Source of the DNA: Fomitopsis serialis
Taxonomy: Eukaryota > Basidiomycota > Agaricomycetes > Polyporales > Fomitopsidaceae
Assembly: GCF_022376445.1 (NCBI RefSeq)
Contig: NW_025954965.1
Location: 744,001 to 808,000 of the forward strand
DNA length: 64,000 nt
Direction of reading: 5' to 3'
A program made the position numbers and the translations under genes. The notes beneath the pieces are model-generated. The model ran no database searches. It saw only the letters and a list, made by a program, of their open reading frames with translations, and had not been told where the DNA came from. This document shows, one piece after another, positions 1 to 11,960 of the stretch. Each line of letters starts with the position of its first letter. Positions within the stretch are counted from its first letter, which is position 1.

Positions 1-1113
1 TGCGGGCGCACGTCCAAGTAAGCTGCGGTCATGCTGCAAGGTAAACACCGTATGATCAATCGTCCTCCGAACCATGCGAGGGAGGACAAGCAGGCTTACT
101 TGGTGTAGAAGTGACCAGGACTAAGGGAGTTGACCCTGATGCGCTTCGGTCCTAGTTCGCAAGCCATGCTACGGGTCATCTGAAGGACGGCGGATTTGGA
201 GGTGTTGTACGAGATCCAAGGATGATCCTATGCCGCACATATTAGTCTCCAGTGAAACCCGAGGGTGCTTTGAAGTGAAAGGCTTACCCTGTTAGTGATG
301 CTTCCGCTCATGCTGGCTATGAAGGTGATACTGCCGCCGTTCCCGAAGCGGGCCATCTGTCTGGCAGCAGCTTGTGCGGTGAAGAGTGCGCCGTTCACGT
401 TGACCTCCATCACCTATCTTTGTATGAGCATCGTATTCGTGTATGATTGCTGTCGGGATAGAAACGCAACATACCTTCTGAAAGGCCTTGGATTCGTACT
501 CTAGACAATCAGTCTCCGGGTTGAGGATGCCCGCAGCGGCGATACAGGCATCCATACGGCCTTCCCTGTCGCCAATCATCTCACCAATCTTCCACAAGCG
601 CTCCTGGGGCGCCTCCGTCAGCATGACAGTAACCTTCGTCGATGGGTGCTTGCGCATACCTGATCGCGCACGTCCGCGCTGAAGTACTCTAGCCTACCTT
701 CTCCAGCTTTGCCTTTCATCCGCGCCATGTATTCCTTGACCTTGTTCCACTCTTCTCCCGGCTTCTCAGGGAGGTCGACACAATATACTGCTCGCGCGCC
801 GGCTTCTGCCAGCGCCATGGCCATCTCGAGACCGAGTCCACGATTCGCGCCGCTGACAAGGGCGACCCTATCTCTAAGAGAGAATTCGTGTTCGAAGATA
901 GTCGGGGTTGGAACTAGCTAATATGTCAATATCGGCTAGTGCGCCCTGCATAGTTATATTCGACTCACTGATACTGGGAGACGCGTCAAGCGCAGCAGCT
1001 ACGCCGACGGGACCGTAGGAAGGGAGGACGCCGGTCTTGTTTTGCTGGTGCTCGATTTTCAAGGGCGAGTCCTGGGCGGAGCGACAACTGAAGCCAGTAG
1101 AAAAACTAGCCAT
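1..1113 (-). CDS. Short-chain dehydrogenase/reductase, sorbose reductase-like (3' end beyond window)
   Basis: Predicted cytosolic NAD(P)-dependent SDR acting on a sugar, polyol or similar carbonyl. After splicing the protein shows the Rossmann glycine motif SGANRGLGLEMA, the NVNGAL strand, and a catalytic YNTSK motif followed by MTRSMACELGPKRIRVNSLSPG, the order expected of classical SDRs. The ATG at 1113 opens an N-terminal extension of about 50 residues before the core. Five introns fit canonical sites; the first is 914-968 (GTGAGT donor) and the last has its donor near position 90, after which the frame runs into MTAAYLDVRP at the window edge. The closest families I know are fungal Sou1/Sou2-type sorbose reductases and mannitol or arabinitol dehydrogenases. 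The exact substrate cannot be read from the sequence. No frame breaks were seen. Confidence 0.82.
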
Positions 1114-2832
1114 CGTCTGACGCGTGCAGACGATGGCTCGTCGTGAACCAATGGTCGCCAGAACCTTGGAGAACGGCCGCTGAAGATATGTGCTGAACAT
1201 CTGGGGGTAGAACAGTCCTACAGATGGCTGAGGGATACCGGCCAATGTGGTGACTTATATCTCCCCCTCCATGAGCTATCACGAGTACCGTGATATTCGC
1301 AGCTTGTCCACTGAGACCTCACGGGGCAACACAAGAAGCAGGCGGGACGCGCAGAACCCCGCGCAAGGCGGCAGTTCAGACTGAGCGGACAGCTCGTGGG
1401 TGATGCGAGATCTCGGTCTTTGCATCCCAAACGTGAGATCAAGTCGCGGGGAGTTGTGTTGGCCACTGAGGTGTCTTCTTTACCGACAACGTCGGCGGGA
1501 TCGGGTCAGATGATCAGGTGCATGATCGCGGGCAATACAGTCCATGTCATAGGATGAGTCTTCGTTACGTGCGTGGATGTTGGCTCAGCGCATCACGGAA
1601 TGAAAATACTGACCCCGCATGTACGAAGCGGGTATCATGTCGAAGGACTGCATTGGGAGTCCGCCAATGTAGCGGAACGGAATCGGACGACCGTCTCGAC
1701 AGGTCACGGAAAGTCTGAGCCCAGGCCGTATACACCTGATGACTATGTCTCGACTCAGCGAATCATTCTCGAGAATCGCTGAGGTACTCACCGCCAACGG
1801 GGATCACACGGAGCCGCTGGGTCAGTGACATGCTGCGCACCTGCTTCGTGACGCTCTTCATGCTCTGGAGGCCATCATAGTCCAAGTCACCCCCCAACGG
1901 AGATGGCCTTGCTCGGGCTCCCGCTGTTTCGTGCAACTGCAGAGGTTAGTCTCCTCTAAGGCAATCTCCATCCTGCAAGAAGCTGTGACTAGTGATGTGA
2001 CGCCCACAAGTTGCAAAGCTGGTGCCAAGTCGACGGTCGTCTCATGATGAAGAGGTAGGTGGCCCTAATCTGGTATGCAAGTACTGATGTGACTCGGATG
2101 CCTGGCGCATTGGTAGAGTGGTCCAAACCAAGAGACTCAAAGTCGTGCGGTGAGCGTAACTTACCACACGAAATACCCCATTAGGGTAGAAGGTTCCGGC
2201 GCAACGGCGCCACTGCACCCCACTACACGCGCGACCTGGGGTTGGAAACGGTGTTGCTTGGGTGTTGCACTGGCAGGCAGTGGCACCGCGCACAGCCCGT
2301 GATGCACTTAGTTCGTAGGCATTGAACACAGTGGACACAAGGCGTCGTGCAAGACAGACAGAAAAGACTCACGCCGTACATTCAGTTGGATCGCACCTCG
2401 CCGCCGGAAGCAACTCGGAAGCGCAAACTGCTGGCACACTGGCAGCGAGGCCCCAGCTTGCGCTTGATCCGTGTCCTTCTCGGCTGTGGAGGACCTGAGA
2501 AAGCCATGTTCGGGTGCGACGAATATCTGGTCGTAGACCTGTGAGGACGCGTAGCTCCGCTCCTATCCAAGCCCGCTCGCCACTCGATAGCTTGCGTGAC
2601 ACTGTCACCCCTGGTTGTCACATTGTGGGTCCACAGCTAACACAGCCCCTCCTCGCCTCAATCAGCTGGAAGACACGCGTTCGCCTGCGCGTTGCCGCAC
2701 GTGTATTCATCTACATATAACACGGCGTCTTCAATGCCGCCAGGCAGGAGCTCTTGTGCTTGACCACCGTCAAGCAAAGCCCTCCGCTCTTGTCCAGAAT
2801 CTGAACCGGGATTTCATCCTCAACGGTCCATT
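1114..2832. other. Intergenic region between the SDR and the first NYN gene
   Basis: About 1.7 kb separating two divergently transcribed genes. Open frames up to 98 codons occur on both strands, but none has a recognisable motif, a convincing start or matching splice sites. I take it as promoter sequence for both neighbours plus non-coding or decayed sequence. Confidence 0.5.
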
Positions 2833-4472
2833 ATGCCAGCGTCGGAGAGTGTAGCGGTCTTCTGGGACTATGGTACGTGTTGTGGCGAACAGTCGCCGTC
2901 GATCGGTCGACGCCACACTGACGGTGATCAACCCATCCATGTCGTTCTGAACACCATCTTGCCCAGAGAACTGTGCTGTTCCATCCAACACATCTGGCAG
3001 TGTTATTGCCAACAACATCCGACGCATCGCCCATCAATATGGGAGTGTGAAGACGTTCAAGGCGTACATGGAGCTACCAGAACAGTCCTCACCAAAGAGC
3101 TATGCTCTGCGATCGGAGCTGCAGCTTTGCGGGGTCTCTTTGATAGACTGCCCTCACAATGGCAGCAAAGATGTCGCCGACAAGATGATGATCGGTACGG
3201 ACACTCTACTCGGTGCCCCGGATGACCTGCTCATGAGCCCGCAGTGGATATGATGGCCTATGCCATCGATACCCAAGCTCCTGCGACCATCATCCTCATC
3301 TCGGGCGACCGAGACTTCGTATACGCGGTCTCCGTACTGTGTCTGCGCCAATACCGGCTCATAGTGCTTGCGCCACATGCGGCACACACGAGCCTGAAAG
3401 CGCAGGCCAGTGTGGTGTACTCCTGGCCCGCCGATGTCCTGCCAGACGAGCCGTCAGCGGACGGCACCAAGTCTCGCAGCGGCACCATCCCCGAGTACTT
3501 CCGTTCTCGAAGCGATCCTCCACCATCGACGGCGGTGCGATTCACCGCAGCCGTCCCGGCGTCGCCGCCTCTGTCTCCCGCGCACCGAGGCGGCCGATGC
3601 CCACGAGTGCACCGTCGGATTCTGCCCTCCTGCGACCAATGCCGCAGCACTGGGTGCCGAAAGTGTCCTCATCACCCACGGCAAGCACCCCCGGGCTGCC
3701 CGTTGCTTCTGGCACGGTAAGCCTCGTCCCTATGCATTCTTCTCAATGGCTGATGCGTCAACTGTCCCGCCTAGCCTTCCAGCGACACGACGGCGGTCGA
3801 TTCTGAGCAGAAGCTCCGGCGTCCCTCCTTCCTTCCATCGAGACGCCGGGGTCGTACTTCAGCAATCCATACCAGCAGCCCAGCCCGAGCCCATCGCCGA
3901 AGCGGGACACTGCAGACATACCACATCTGCAGTGGGGCTCCCTCGCATCAACCGAGGTCGAGACATCGCGGCTGAACGTGGACGCCCCCTCTTTCACGAG
4001 CAAGATATGGCCCGAGGATGAACTCCCGAACCTCTCTTCCAGCATCCCGGCCCCGCTAGTAGACACCACGAAGCGCGGCCTCCCCGCGCACTTCCGCCCG
4101 CTCGTCAAGGTCCTGAAGCAACGGCTCAAAGAGGGTGTGGCGCAGGTTGCCTACTCCGAGCTGGGGACGTTGCTCCGCCAGGAGTCCGCGGCGGTCTACG
4201 AGCTGGCCGGCGTGTCGAAGCTGAAGGAGTACTCCTGCTTGGCGGAAGACGCGGGGGTCGTGATCCTCACGGAGAACGTGTACGGCCCTGGAGGCGTCGA
4301 CGGGCAGCGATGGGTGTCGCTGCACCCCCGCCTGGTGAAGGGCGCTGCGCGGAGGACCCTGGATGAATGGTGAGTAGCGGGTTTGTGGGATTGCGTGGTT
4401 TGTTGAGATCACTGAAGCTGATGCTCGATTTGCCTCAGGACGTTCATGGCGCGCCAGGGTACTAGCAAGTAG
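2833..4472 (+). CDS. NYN-domain putative RNA-binding nuclease with C-terminal OST-HTH/LOTUS-like domain (copy 1)
   Basis: Predicted RNA-binding endonuclease of the MARF1 (limkain-b1) type. The NYN domain fills the first 130 or so residues: VAVFWDYEN after splicing, then NNIRRIAHQYGSVKTFKAYM, the acidic motif KDVADKMM, and SGDRDFVYAVSVL. These hold the conserved aspartates of PIN-like nucleases. A Ser/Pro-rich linker follows, then a C-terminal module near 4080-4370 (HFRPLVKVLKQRLKEG...VAYSELGTLLRQE...WVSLHPRLV) that looks like an OST-HTH fold. Intron 1 interrupts the DYE codon, intron 2 follows KMMI, and the last intron joins TLDEW to TFMARQGTSK before TAG at 4470-4472. The linker between about 3540 and 3810 changes frame; I find a GTAAGC donor at 3717 and an acceptor at 3810, but one extra frame change is unexplained. 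A closely related copy lies at 16841-18804. Confidence 0.75.
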
Positions 4473-4828
4473 GACACGACGGAGAGGAAGCCGGGGAGCA
4501 ACATTAGCTTACTCCTAGATTCTGTGATGCGCGTTCTTTATCTTGGTCTATATTGAGTGGTCATCTATAGCGCACGATGCGCGCCCGTCTCGCGATGGTG
4601 GAGAATGCAATCCTTCCAATCTAATATGAATGCGAGATTATCATGATAGCGGATATGTGTGCGACAGCAATCGTAGTACAGACCATTATTGATGCTAGAG
4701 TGGATGGTAGAACGACAGAGACCGCCACACGGTGCCACACGACCTACATACTGCCACACGACCAGGGACCCCAGGGCGACGCCAACGACGTTGTACACTA
4801 GTTTACCACATTAACCCTCGACGATAGA
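4473..4828. other. Convergent 3' intergenic region
   Basis: Gap of 356 bases between the 3' ends of the first NYN gene and the STRAP-like gene. It should hold both polyadenylation regions. I see no gene or repeat in it. Confidence 0.5.
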
Positions 4829-5990
4829 TTATGGACCGCCATTGGCCTGGGTGCCCTGCCACAGACCATAGCTTTTCCCGGGTGTCGTTTGCCAAAGTCG
4901 AATCGTGCCATCCTCTGCGGGTTCAAGATCACGCGATGAGTTGAGGGTTTAGGTTTGAGTTCACGTACCGCTGCCGCTCGCGAACATCTCTCCGTCGGGA
5001 CTGTACTCGACGCAGTGCACGGGACCATGGTGACCTTTGAGCACGTCGCGCTCTTCTCCGTTCAAGTCGTGGATCCTGACCCACTCATCGCTGATGCTCC
5101 CGGTGATGAATCGATCCTGGAGGACAGGGTGGATTGAAGCAGACGACGGCGCATACGGCAAGGTAAGGCTATGGGTCTGGCCGCCATTGAGCAATGCCGG
5201 GATGAAGGACACGGTCTTGCCAGACGTCACGACCAACCGATTTGTTTGTGCCGAGAGCTCCATGGACGTGATCGGGCCCGGGAACGTGAGACTAGTCGTG
5301 AGCTTCCGTGTCCGCAGATCCCACCATCTGGGTAAAGCCACCAATGAGCGGACGGTCCATGCAATCATCACATCAGGGCAGACCATGTGCACTCACTTGA
5401 CCAGACCATCCTCCCCGGCCGTGACCCCGGTGTGATCACCTACCCATACCACGCTCTTGACCGTGCCCTCGTGTGCAGTGGCTGCACCGCCCTCCATGAA
5501 GATATCTGGCTCTGCATCTGGGCGACCGAGATCGAACAGGCGCACTTTCTTTTCTTGGCCGCCGGTGAGTAGATGGGAAGTGTTTGGCGACATCGCGACG
5601 GTGCGGACGATGTGATTATGAGGGAAGGAATGGAGCGCCTCGCCCGAGTAGGTATCCCAGATCTTGCTAATCGAGTGGCACTGCCGTTCAGCCCCATAAC
5701 ACCCACATAGAAGCGAAGCTGGACTGCACGTACGCCGTGAAATCTGCGCTTCCGGAAGCGGCACGGGAGGTGTCAGGAGACAGCTTGCTGCTCCATACCG
5801 CGCCCTTGTGTCCTATGAAAGTCCCTATCCAGTCGCCCGTCCATTCGCGCAGCATCGGGTTCCCGTCCTTGCAGCTCGAGATGAGCACATACGTGTTGTC
5901 GTCTTGCAGGGCGGAGAAGGAGAGGTGGGTGACGGGTCGCGTGTGGCCAGGTGCCACGAGAGGGACGGCTTTCGGCGGGATGAACGACAT
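4829..5990 (-). CDS. WD40 repeat protein, STRAP (serine-threonine kinase receptor-associated protein) family
   Basis: Beta-propeller scaffold related to animal STRAP/unrip, which binds the SMN complex and TGF-beta receptors. The start MSFIPPKAVPLVAPGHTRPV at 5990 matches the family N-terminus. The repeats follow in order: CKDGNPMLREWTGDWIGTF, GHKGAVWSSKLSPDTSRAAS, SADFTAKIWDTYSGEALHSF, HNHIVRTVAMSPNTSHLLTG, HEGTVKSVVWV, and finally GHHGPVHCVEYSPDGEMFAS with EDGTIRLWQTTPGKSYGLW. Stop codon TAA is at 4829-4831. At least three introns fit, including one with a GTACGT donor inside the SADFTA/KIWD junction. All exons join in frame with no damage. The first repeats, including the phrase LISSCKDGNPMLR and DWIGTFIGHKGAVW, are diagnostic for this family rather than a generic WD40 protein. 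Confidence 0.9.
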
Positions 5991-7693
5991 TGCTGGGCAA
6001 AATGGGGATTGAGTTAGGTGGGAAGGAGATCGTACAACGTGGGCGTGATGAAAGTCGTGATACAGGCGCACCGCGCACTGCTGGGTCGAGGTCGAGGAGG
6101 CTGGTCGAGTGGTGGGCTGCAACGCGCTTCAAAACCGGGCAGTGGCCTGTCTGATGCCACGTGCCCGGCGCCACCGCCTCTGTGCTGCACTTGTTCGTCG
6201 CGTTCTGCTCGAGTTGCCTGCGCTCCTCCATTCAGTGTCCCTGGCGGTCTGCTGCAGCATCTGCTTGTGCATAGGGGCTGGCGACTTCTTGCCTATGCCT
6301 CTCCGAGAAAGTCCTTTGGGGTGCGACTAACAGTAGCTGAAGTCGTCTTCTTTATCCCGCGTATCAGAACCAGCCTGAGCGTAGCGGCCACTTCACGTAC
6401 GTACAAGAAGCACTACTGCTCTATAAATTGCAGGACTGCGGGCGTTTGTGATTGCTCATGGACCGCAGGAGCCTCCGCGATATCGCGTCGTCTTTGCATG
6501 ACTCTACGCATGCTTTGTTATCTTCAGTGCTCACGACACACTACACGAAGGAGGTCCCGGAGAAAACTGCATCGGTTTATTGCTTGTGGGCAGCAAGCCG
6601 CTGGACGCAACAATGAAATCACCGTCCAGTGCTTCGAGAACCATTGGCATTGTGCCTACTACTACCTGGGTGGCTGCCAATGGCTGCCAGCCCACATCAT
6701 GGGTTATGAACGCGTGTGAGTACCATTATCCTACTGCGACTTTCCTCCTCCCGATAATACTTCGAAGGATCCTACCGAACCTTGTGCGTGCCAATCTTGT
6801 AGGGTTTTCAGGTCTGTGTGGCAAACAGCACAACGGGTTGTCCGTGGACACTGGGAGCGTCATGGTACGCGTTTAGAAGTCACTGGAGCCTGCCGTACGT
6901 CTTAGCCGCTGTCAACGGTGGGATAAACGCTCCCAGGCGATGAGACCATGTGGAGTCTAGTGTTCTGGATATCGACAGTGGTACTCATTGCCTCACCGCT
7001 CGTTGTATGTCGAAAGAGGCACACCCTTTGGGGAGAATGTTGACCTGTGGCTGACCGTGGCCACAGTGGCTGAGGATGGCGATCACAGTGGCCCGTTCGG
7101 GCTGTGTCCCTGGACGGAACCGCACTACACCCGCATTGGCACGGCAATCACGGGCTTGGCGCGGGTATGGCGACGCCAGTGAGTGCCGGCGCTTCCCTCG
7201 GCATTCAGTTGCGCCTTCTCCCGCCAGAGCGCCCTGATCGAAGGCGGGCGGCGGTGTGGGGAAGCGCGTCAAGGAGCACACGTGACCGCGATGGTGGCGC
7301 AAAAGCTCGCCATGTCCGCCGTGATGGCGTGCTCCGGGAGGACGGCTGTTGAGGAAAACATCCTGGGCGGCCTCGCGGTCCAAACCCGTGTCCTCAATTC
7401 CGAATAATGATCAACGACACGAGCTACCGCGTTCTGAGCCATATAGCGGCGACTCAGCTGCGAACAGCCCGCCGTGCCCCAGCCCAACCCTCCGTCGTGG
7501 AACCGGTGGTCCTTGGGTGTCCCCGCCAGTGCTACTTACCGCCTCGCCTCGCGATCGCGTGCGATAATTTGTCATTACCCCTGGGCCTGGCAGAACGGAA
7601 TACCTGCGCCAAATTGCGCGCTCCAACCTCTTTTAAACCGAAAGGCGCCCCATACTGCGCCTCGCTCCCTCGTCCCGCCTCTGCTTCTTTGCC
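5991..7693. other. Intergenic region, 1.7 kb, no supported gene
   Basis: Lies between the divergent starts of the STRAP-like gene and the sulfate permease. A 233-codon open frame at 6018-6719 (+) is Arg/Ser/Cys-rich without any motif. A short frame on the minus strand near 7270-7440 begins MAQNAVARVVDHYSELR and looks slightly more protein-like, but has no identifiable partner exons. I do not call either as a gene. Confidence 0.45.
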
Positions 7694-10419
7694 ATGCTCA
7701 CAGAAGCGAAGAACGTAGCCACAAAAGCGGCGAAACGCGCCGTCGGTCACCCCAAAGATCCTGTTCCCGTGGTGACCGTCGACCATTGGGTCCGTCGTCT
7801 GTCCCCGGACCCGAAACGAGAGGTGTGTACCGCTCTTCGATCACCTCCCGCGAAGCACTGATCGCGCCTTACAGGCCCTCGACTACCTACGGAGTCTGTT
7901 CCCCATATTCGGCTGGATCACCAGATACAGTATGTCGTCCGGACGTCATTTACATCGCCTTCATTGAATATTATTGTGACCTAGATCTCGGCTGGTTAAC
8001 GGGAGATGTCATCGCTGGCCTCACCGTCGGTATTGTCGCCGTTCCCCAGAGCATGTCCTACGCTAAGGTTGGTCCCACATACTATATTCTGAATCACGGC
8101 TTCTCACTGACTATATATAGCTCGCGACACTCCCTGCCGAATACGGGCTCTATTCCACCTTTGTCGGCACTCTGGTCTACTCGGTAAGTCACCCATACCA
8201 GCTGAGTCTTACAGACCATCCTGAGAAGTGTGCAGCTCTTCGCGACGTCCAAGGATGTCTCGATCGGTCCGGTTGCCGTCATGTCGCTGACAGTCTCGCA
8301 AATTATCGCCTATGTCAACGACCATCATCCAGGCGTTTGGGCGTCGACGCAAATCGCGACCACTCTCGCGTTCATCTGCGGCTTCATTGTTCTGGGCCTC
8401 GGTATCCTTCGGCTCGGGTGGATCGTCGAGTTCATTCCCGCACCTGCTGTCAGTGGGTACATGACTGGCTCCGCCATCAATATCGTCGCTGGTCAAGTTC
8501 CTGGCCTGCTCGGCTTGACAGGTTTCAAGTGAGTCTATCGTATACGATGCAGTTTATCAATCCTCATGTTTTCATTAGCACTCGTGCAGCCCCATACCGG
8601 GTCATCATCGACACGCTTAAACATCTACCGCAGACCAAGCTGGATGCCGCCTTCGGGATCACCGGTCTGGTGTGCTTGTATCTGATCCGCTTCGCGTGCG
8701 TGTACTTCACAAAGCGGCTCCCGCATCGACGTATGTGCATCGTCTGCTGTTCGCTTTGCCACATGGGCTTACGTTGTTTCTTAGAGCGACTGTTCTTCTT
8801 CATATCGGTCTTCAGGAACGCCTTCGTGATCATCATTCTTACGATTGCGTCCTGGCTGTTCACCCGGCATCGGGAGACGAAGGCTGGCAAATACCCGATC
8901 AGTATTTTGGGAAACGTTCCTCGGGGCTTCCAGCACCTCGGCGCTCCGAAGATCGAGAAGGACCTCGTTACCGCACTGGCCAGCGAGCTCCCAGTCGCTA
9001 CCATCATCCTGGTGCTCGAGCACATCGCCATTTCGAGATGTAAGGCGTATGTTCCATCTCTAGCATGAAATGATGTCTGACATGCTGTCCAACAGCCTTC
9101 GGCCGTGTCAACGGATATAAAATCAATCCCAACCAGGAGCTCATCGCCATCGGCGTGACAAACACCATCGGTACGCTCTTCGGCGCGTACCCTGCTACTG
9201 GTTCGTTCTCCCGCTCTGCCCTGTCCTCCAAGTCAGGAGTGCGCACCCCGGCAGCGGGTATACTCTCCTCGATGGTGGTCCTCGTCGCGCTCTACGGCCT
9301 GACTCCCGCCTTCTACTGGATCCCGAACGCGGGTCTTTCCGCGGTCATCATCCACGCCGTCGCCGATCTGGTCGCGTCTCCGCGCCAAGTCTACCACTAC
9401 TGGCGCGTGTCGCCTCTTGAGTTCATCATCTGGGCTGCGTCTGTCCTGGTCACCGTCTTCTCGACCATCGAAGACGGTATCTACACCGCCATCGCGACCT
9501 CCGCCGCCCTGCTCCTCGTGCGCCTCGCGCGGCCTCGCGGCTACTTCCTGGGCAAGGTGAAGGTCCGCGGCAGCGAGAAGTCGGACGCGGAGTCGCGCGA
9601 CGTCTACGTGCCGCTCAACCCGAAGCCGTCGCTCTTGAAGGCTGGCGTGAAGGTCGCGCCGCCCGCCCCGGGCGTCATCGTGTACCGCTTCGAGGAGAGC
9701 GTCCTGTACCCAAACGCGGCGTTGCTCAACACCGTCATCGTGGACTACGTCAAGGAGAACATGCGCCGCGGCAGGGACATCAGCGCGATCAAGCTCAGCG
9801 ACCGGTCATGGAACGATCCTGGCCCTCGAAACGGTGGAGATGAGAACGCGGAGAACCTGAAGAGACCCACGTTGCACGCCATCGTCTTCGATTTCTCTGG
9901 AGTGTACGTTTTTTCCTTACCTAGATTTCGGCGCCGTCGCTCATCATCACTTGTAGCTCGCAGATCGATACCACCGCAATACAGGCTCTGATCGACACGA
10001 GAACAGAAGTGGAGAGATGGGCGGACCGGCCGATCGAGTTCCACTTCGCGACCATCCTTTCGCCCTGGGTCCGTCGCGCGCTCATCGCCGGAGGCTTTGG
10101 CACCGGTGCCCGCAATTCGAGCGTGCCTCGAGAGATCGCCGCCGTCGTCCCCTACCGCGGTGGCCAGGCCCTTGATCGTGTGGACAAGCCCGAACAAGAT
10201 GAGGAGGCCCGCCTTCCGATCGCCGAGGAGGAGCGCAAGTTTGAAGAGGAGACGTCACCGTTGGACCTCGAAGACACGCCCTTCATCCACTTCGACCTCA
10301 TCAGCGCTGTTCGCTCCGCCGAGGCAGGCTTGCTGGCGCAGCCCGTGCAGACGTCCCGGTCGAGTACGTCGACCCTTTGCAGTAAGCAGAAGGCGGAGAT
10401 TGAGGAGCGCGACGCGTAG
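7694..10419 (+). CDS. SulP (SLC26) family sulfate permease with C-terminal STAS domain
   Basis: Plasma-membrane sulfate/anion transporter. Start MLTEAKNVATKAAKRAV at 7694. The transmembrane region opens with the SulP signature DVIAGLTVGIVAVPQSMSYA, followed by EYGLYSTFVGTLVYSLFATS, VSIGPVAVMSLTVSQ and AVSGYMTGSAINI. Downstream come VTNTIGTLFGAYPATGSFSR and STIEDGIYTAIATSAALLL. The cytoplasmic STAS domain contains GVIVYRFEESVLYPNA and HAIVFDFSGVSQIDTTAIQAL, the site that serves as anti-sigma-antagonist-like fold in this family. The tail is acidic and ends at TAG 10417-10419. Eight or more introns all join in frame with GT-AG sites; the exon carrying ALDYLRSLFPIF and the one carrying LGWLTGDV are short. 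No frame break was seen. In fungi this family (Sul1/Sul2, CYS-14 type) usually responds to sulfur supply; no regulatory element was identified here. Confidence 0.93.
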
Positions 10420-10776
10420 TTGTAGGTTGCACCGCTCCCGCTGGGTTTAATGTGATGACTTGATGACTAGTTGGTGTATAATCATGATGTTGCTGCACAC
10501 ACTATAGCATTAGATGCATGACGCTCATAAGGAGCTGTACGATAGTTTAAAGTTACTGACAGTGCCATTCGAGCCCATGTATACCATAATAACATACAAA
10601 AGTACTTGCCTTAACGTGAACTTGCGTTGAGAATGCCTGCGATTCCGAAGTCAGTGCGAGGTCTGAACGAACGGAGCCGATTTCCTTTTTTGGACACGGG
10701 TTGTTAACCTTCGATCACTTCACACGGCGCGAGGTCTCCGCGTCACCCTGCGCTCAGACTGCGACGAACCACCTCC
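10420..10776. other. Intergenic region upstream of the TACO1-like gene
   Basis: 357 bases between the permease stop and the TACO1-like start, on the same strand. It must hold the permease terminator region and the TACO1-like promoter. I see no further gene. Confidence 0.5.
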
Positions 10777-11960
10777 ATGAATCTCTTGCGACTGTCCTCG
10801 CGGCTTGTACTGGGCGTAGCTACTCGGAGGCCACTCCACACTTCCTGTGTTTGCGCTTCAGGACATAACAAAGTCAGTGTATGGTCCTCCAACCCTGGCA
10901 GTTTAGTGAACTGACCGAAGCGTCACGCAGTGGTCGAAAATCAAAGGAGTAAAGGGTGTCATGGACCGCGAAAGAGGAAAGATACATAGCAAAGCGAACA
11001 AGGTCCGTCTTCACGCGTAGTGCTTTGTCGATGCGTCCAGCTGAACCTGCCACGCAGGATATAGCGATCGCGGTGCGAAGTACGCCTGTTTGCCCTCATT
11101 CCCGTCGTTGAACTGTGGTTCCAATCTCCTTCGTATGGTAGCGGGAGGGAGCCTTGACCCCGAGACGAATATGACACTGGCTGCGGTACTGCAGAGGTTG
11201 AAGGCACAAGGCGTGCCGAAGGAGCTTGTCGAGAACGCTCTCAAAAGGGCTGCTGGTGGAGGGGAAAGGGGAGACCAGCAGCTGGTCTATGAGGCTATAG
11301 CGCCTGGATCCGTCGGGTTGATCATGTATGTCCATCCGCCACTCTCTTGTCGAAGCCCTTACACCGACTCCGCGTAGAGAATGCCAAACGGACAATGTGA
11401 CCCGGGCCATGCACAAGGTGCGCAATGTACTCACGACAAATAGGTACGCCTTGGCAACTATTGTTGTTGATGCCACGATGTTGACTGTAGCCTAGCGCAC
11501 GTCTCGCACCAGTCAAGTTTATGTTCACTCGGCAAGGTCTCGTGAAGGTGGCACTGGAACATGACGGGTCATACGCAGAACTGCTTGAGCCTCTCATCGA
11601 GAAGATGATAGATGCAGGTGCCGAGGACTTCGTGGAGTCAGTACCAGAAGAGGGCGATGCGGAGGTTACTGTAAGTGTTCCTCAATTGGCTTCAGGGCTT
11701 GTAGCTAACCCGCACTTCAGTTCACCTGCCAGCCAGAAGACCTCAACAAGTTGACCTCAGTTGCCACGAAGACGGGTATGTGCAAGGAGCTCCTGAGCAG
11801 TGACCTCGTATATAGTCCTGTAGAGAAGACTGCAGACCTAGACGAGGACACTGTTCGAAACACTGGACGAAAATTGCGATATTTTCATGTGAAAGATTGT
11901 AAACAAGAGGCCAAACAATTTTTGTGTATTTCATCTGAGAATGATCTTCAAAATGATTGA
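10777..11960 (+). CDS. TACO1/YebC-family mitochondrial translation factor, 3' end replaced by an inserted element
   Basis: Mitochondrial member of the YebC family; TACO1 promotes translation of cytochrome oxidase subunit I mRNA in animals, and bacterial YebC helps ribosomes at polyproline. The start MNLLRLSSRLVLGVATRRPL at 10777 is an Arg/Leu-rich likely mitochondrial presequence. The family signature ASGHNKWSKIKGVKGVMDRE follows across the first intron. Later exons give VLQRLKAQGVPKELVENALK, IECQTDNVTRAMHKVRNVLT, ARLAPVKFMFTRQGLVKV and SYAELLEPLIEKMIDAGAED. The native frame runs to DLDEDTVR and is then interrupted at 11861 by the palindromic element, which supplies about 32 foreign codons and a TGA at 11958-11960. 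The missing C-terminal codons are found beyond the element at 16387-16465. The truncated product lacks roughly the last 21 residues of the domain, so function is doubtful unless the element is removed or rare. Confidence 0.88.
11858..11860. other. Left target-site duplication (AAA) of the palindromic element
   Basis: The three bases immediately before the left end CACTGG are AAA, and the three after the right end CCAGTG (16387-16389) are also AAA. With one AAA kept and the element removed, the TACO1-like frame reads through. Three bases is the usual duplication size of CACTA transposons. AAA alone is short, so the reading-frame restoration is the stronger evidence. Confidence 0.65.

Noticed and set aside
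1218..1466. 82-codon minus-strand frame upstream of the SDR as an extra exon
   Set aside because: The SDR reads well from the ATG at 1113 and I found no splice pair connecting this frame to it.
6018..6719. 233-codon plus-strand open frame as a gene
   Set aside because: Composition is Arg/Ser/Cys-rich, no motif, no intron structure like the neighbours, and it overlaps the promoter of the STRAP-like gene.
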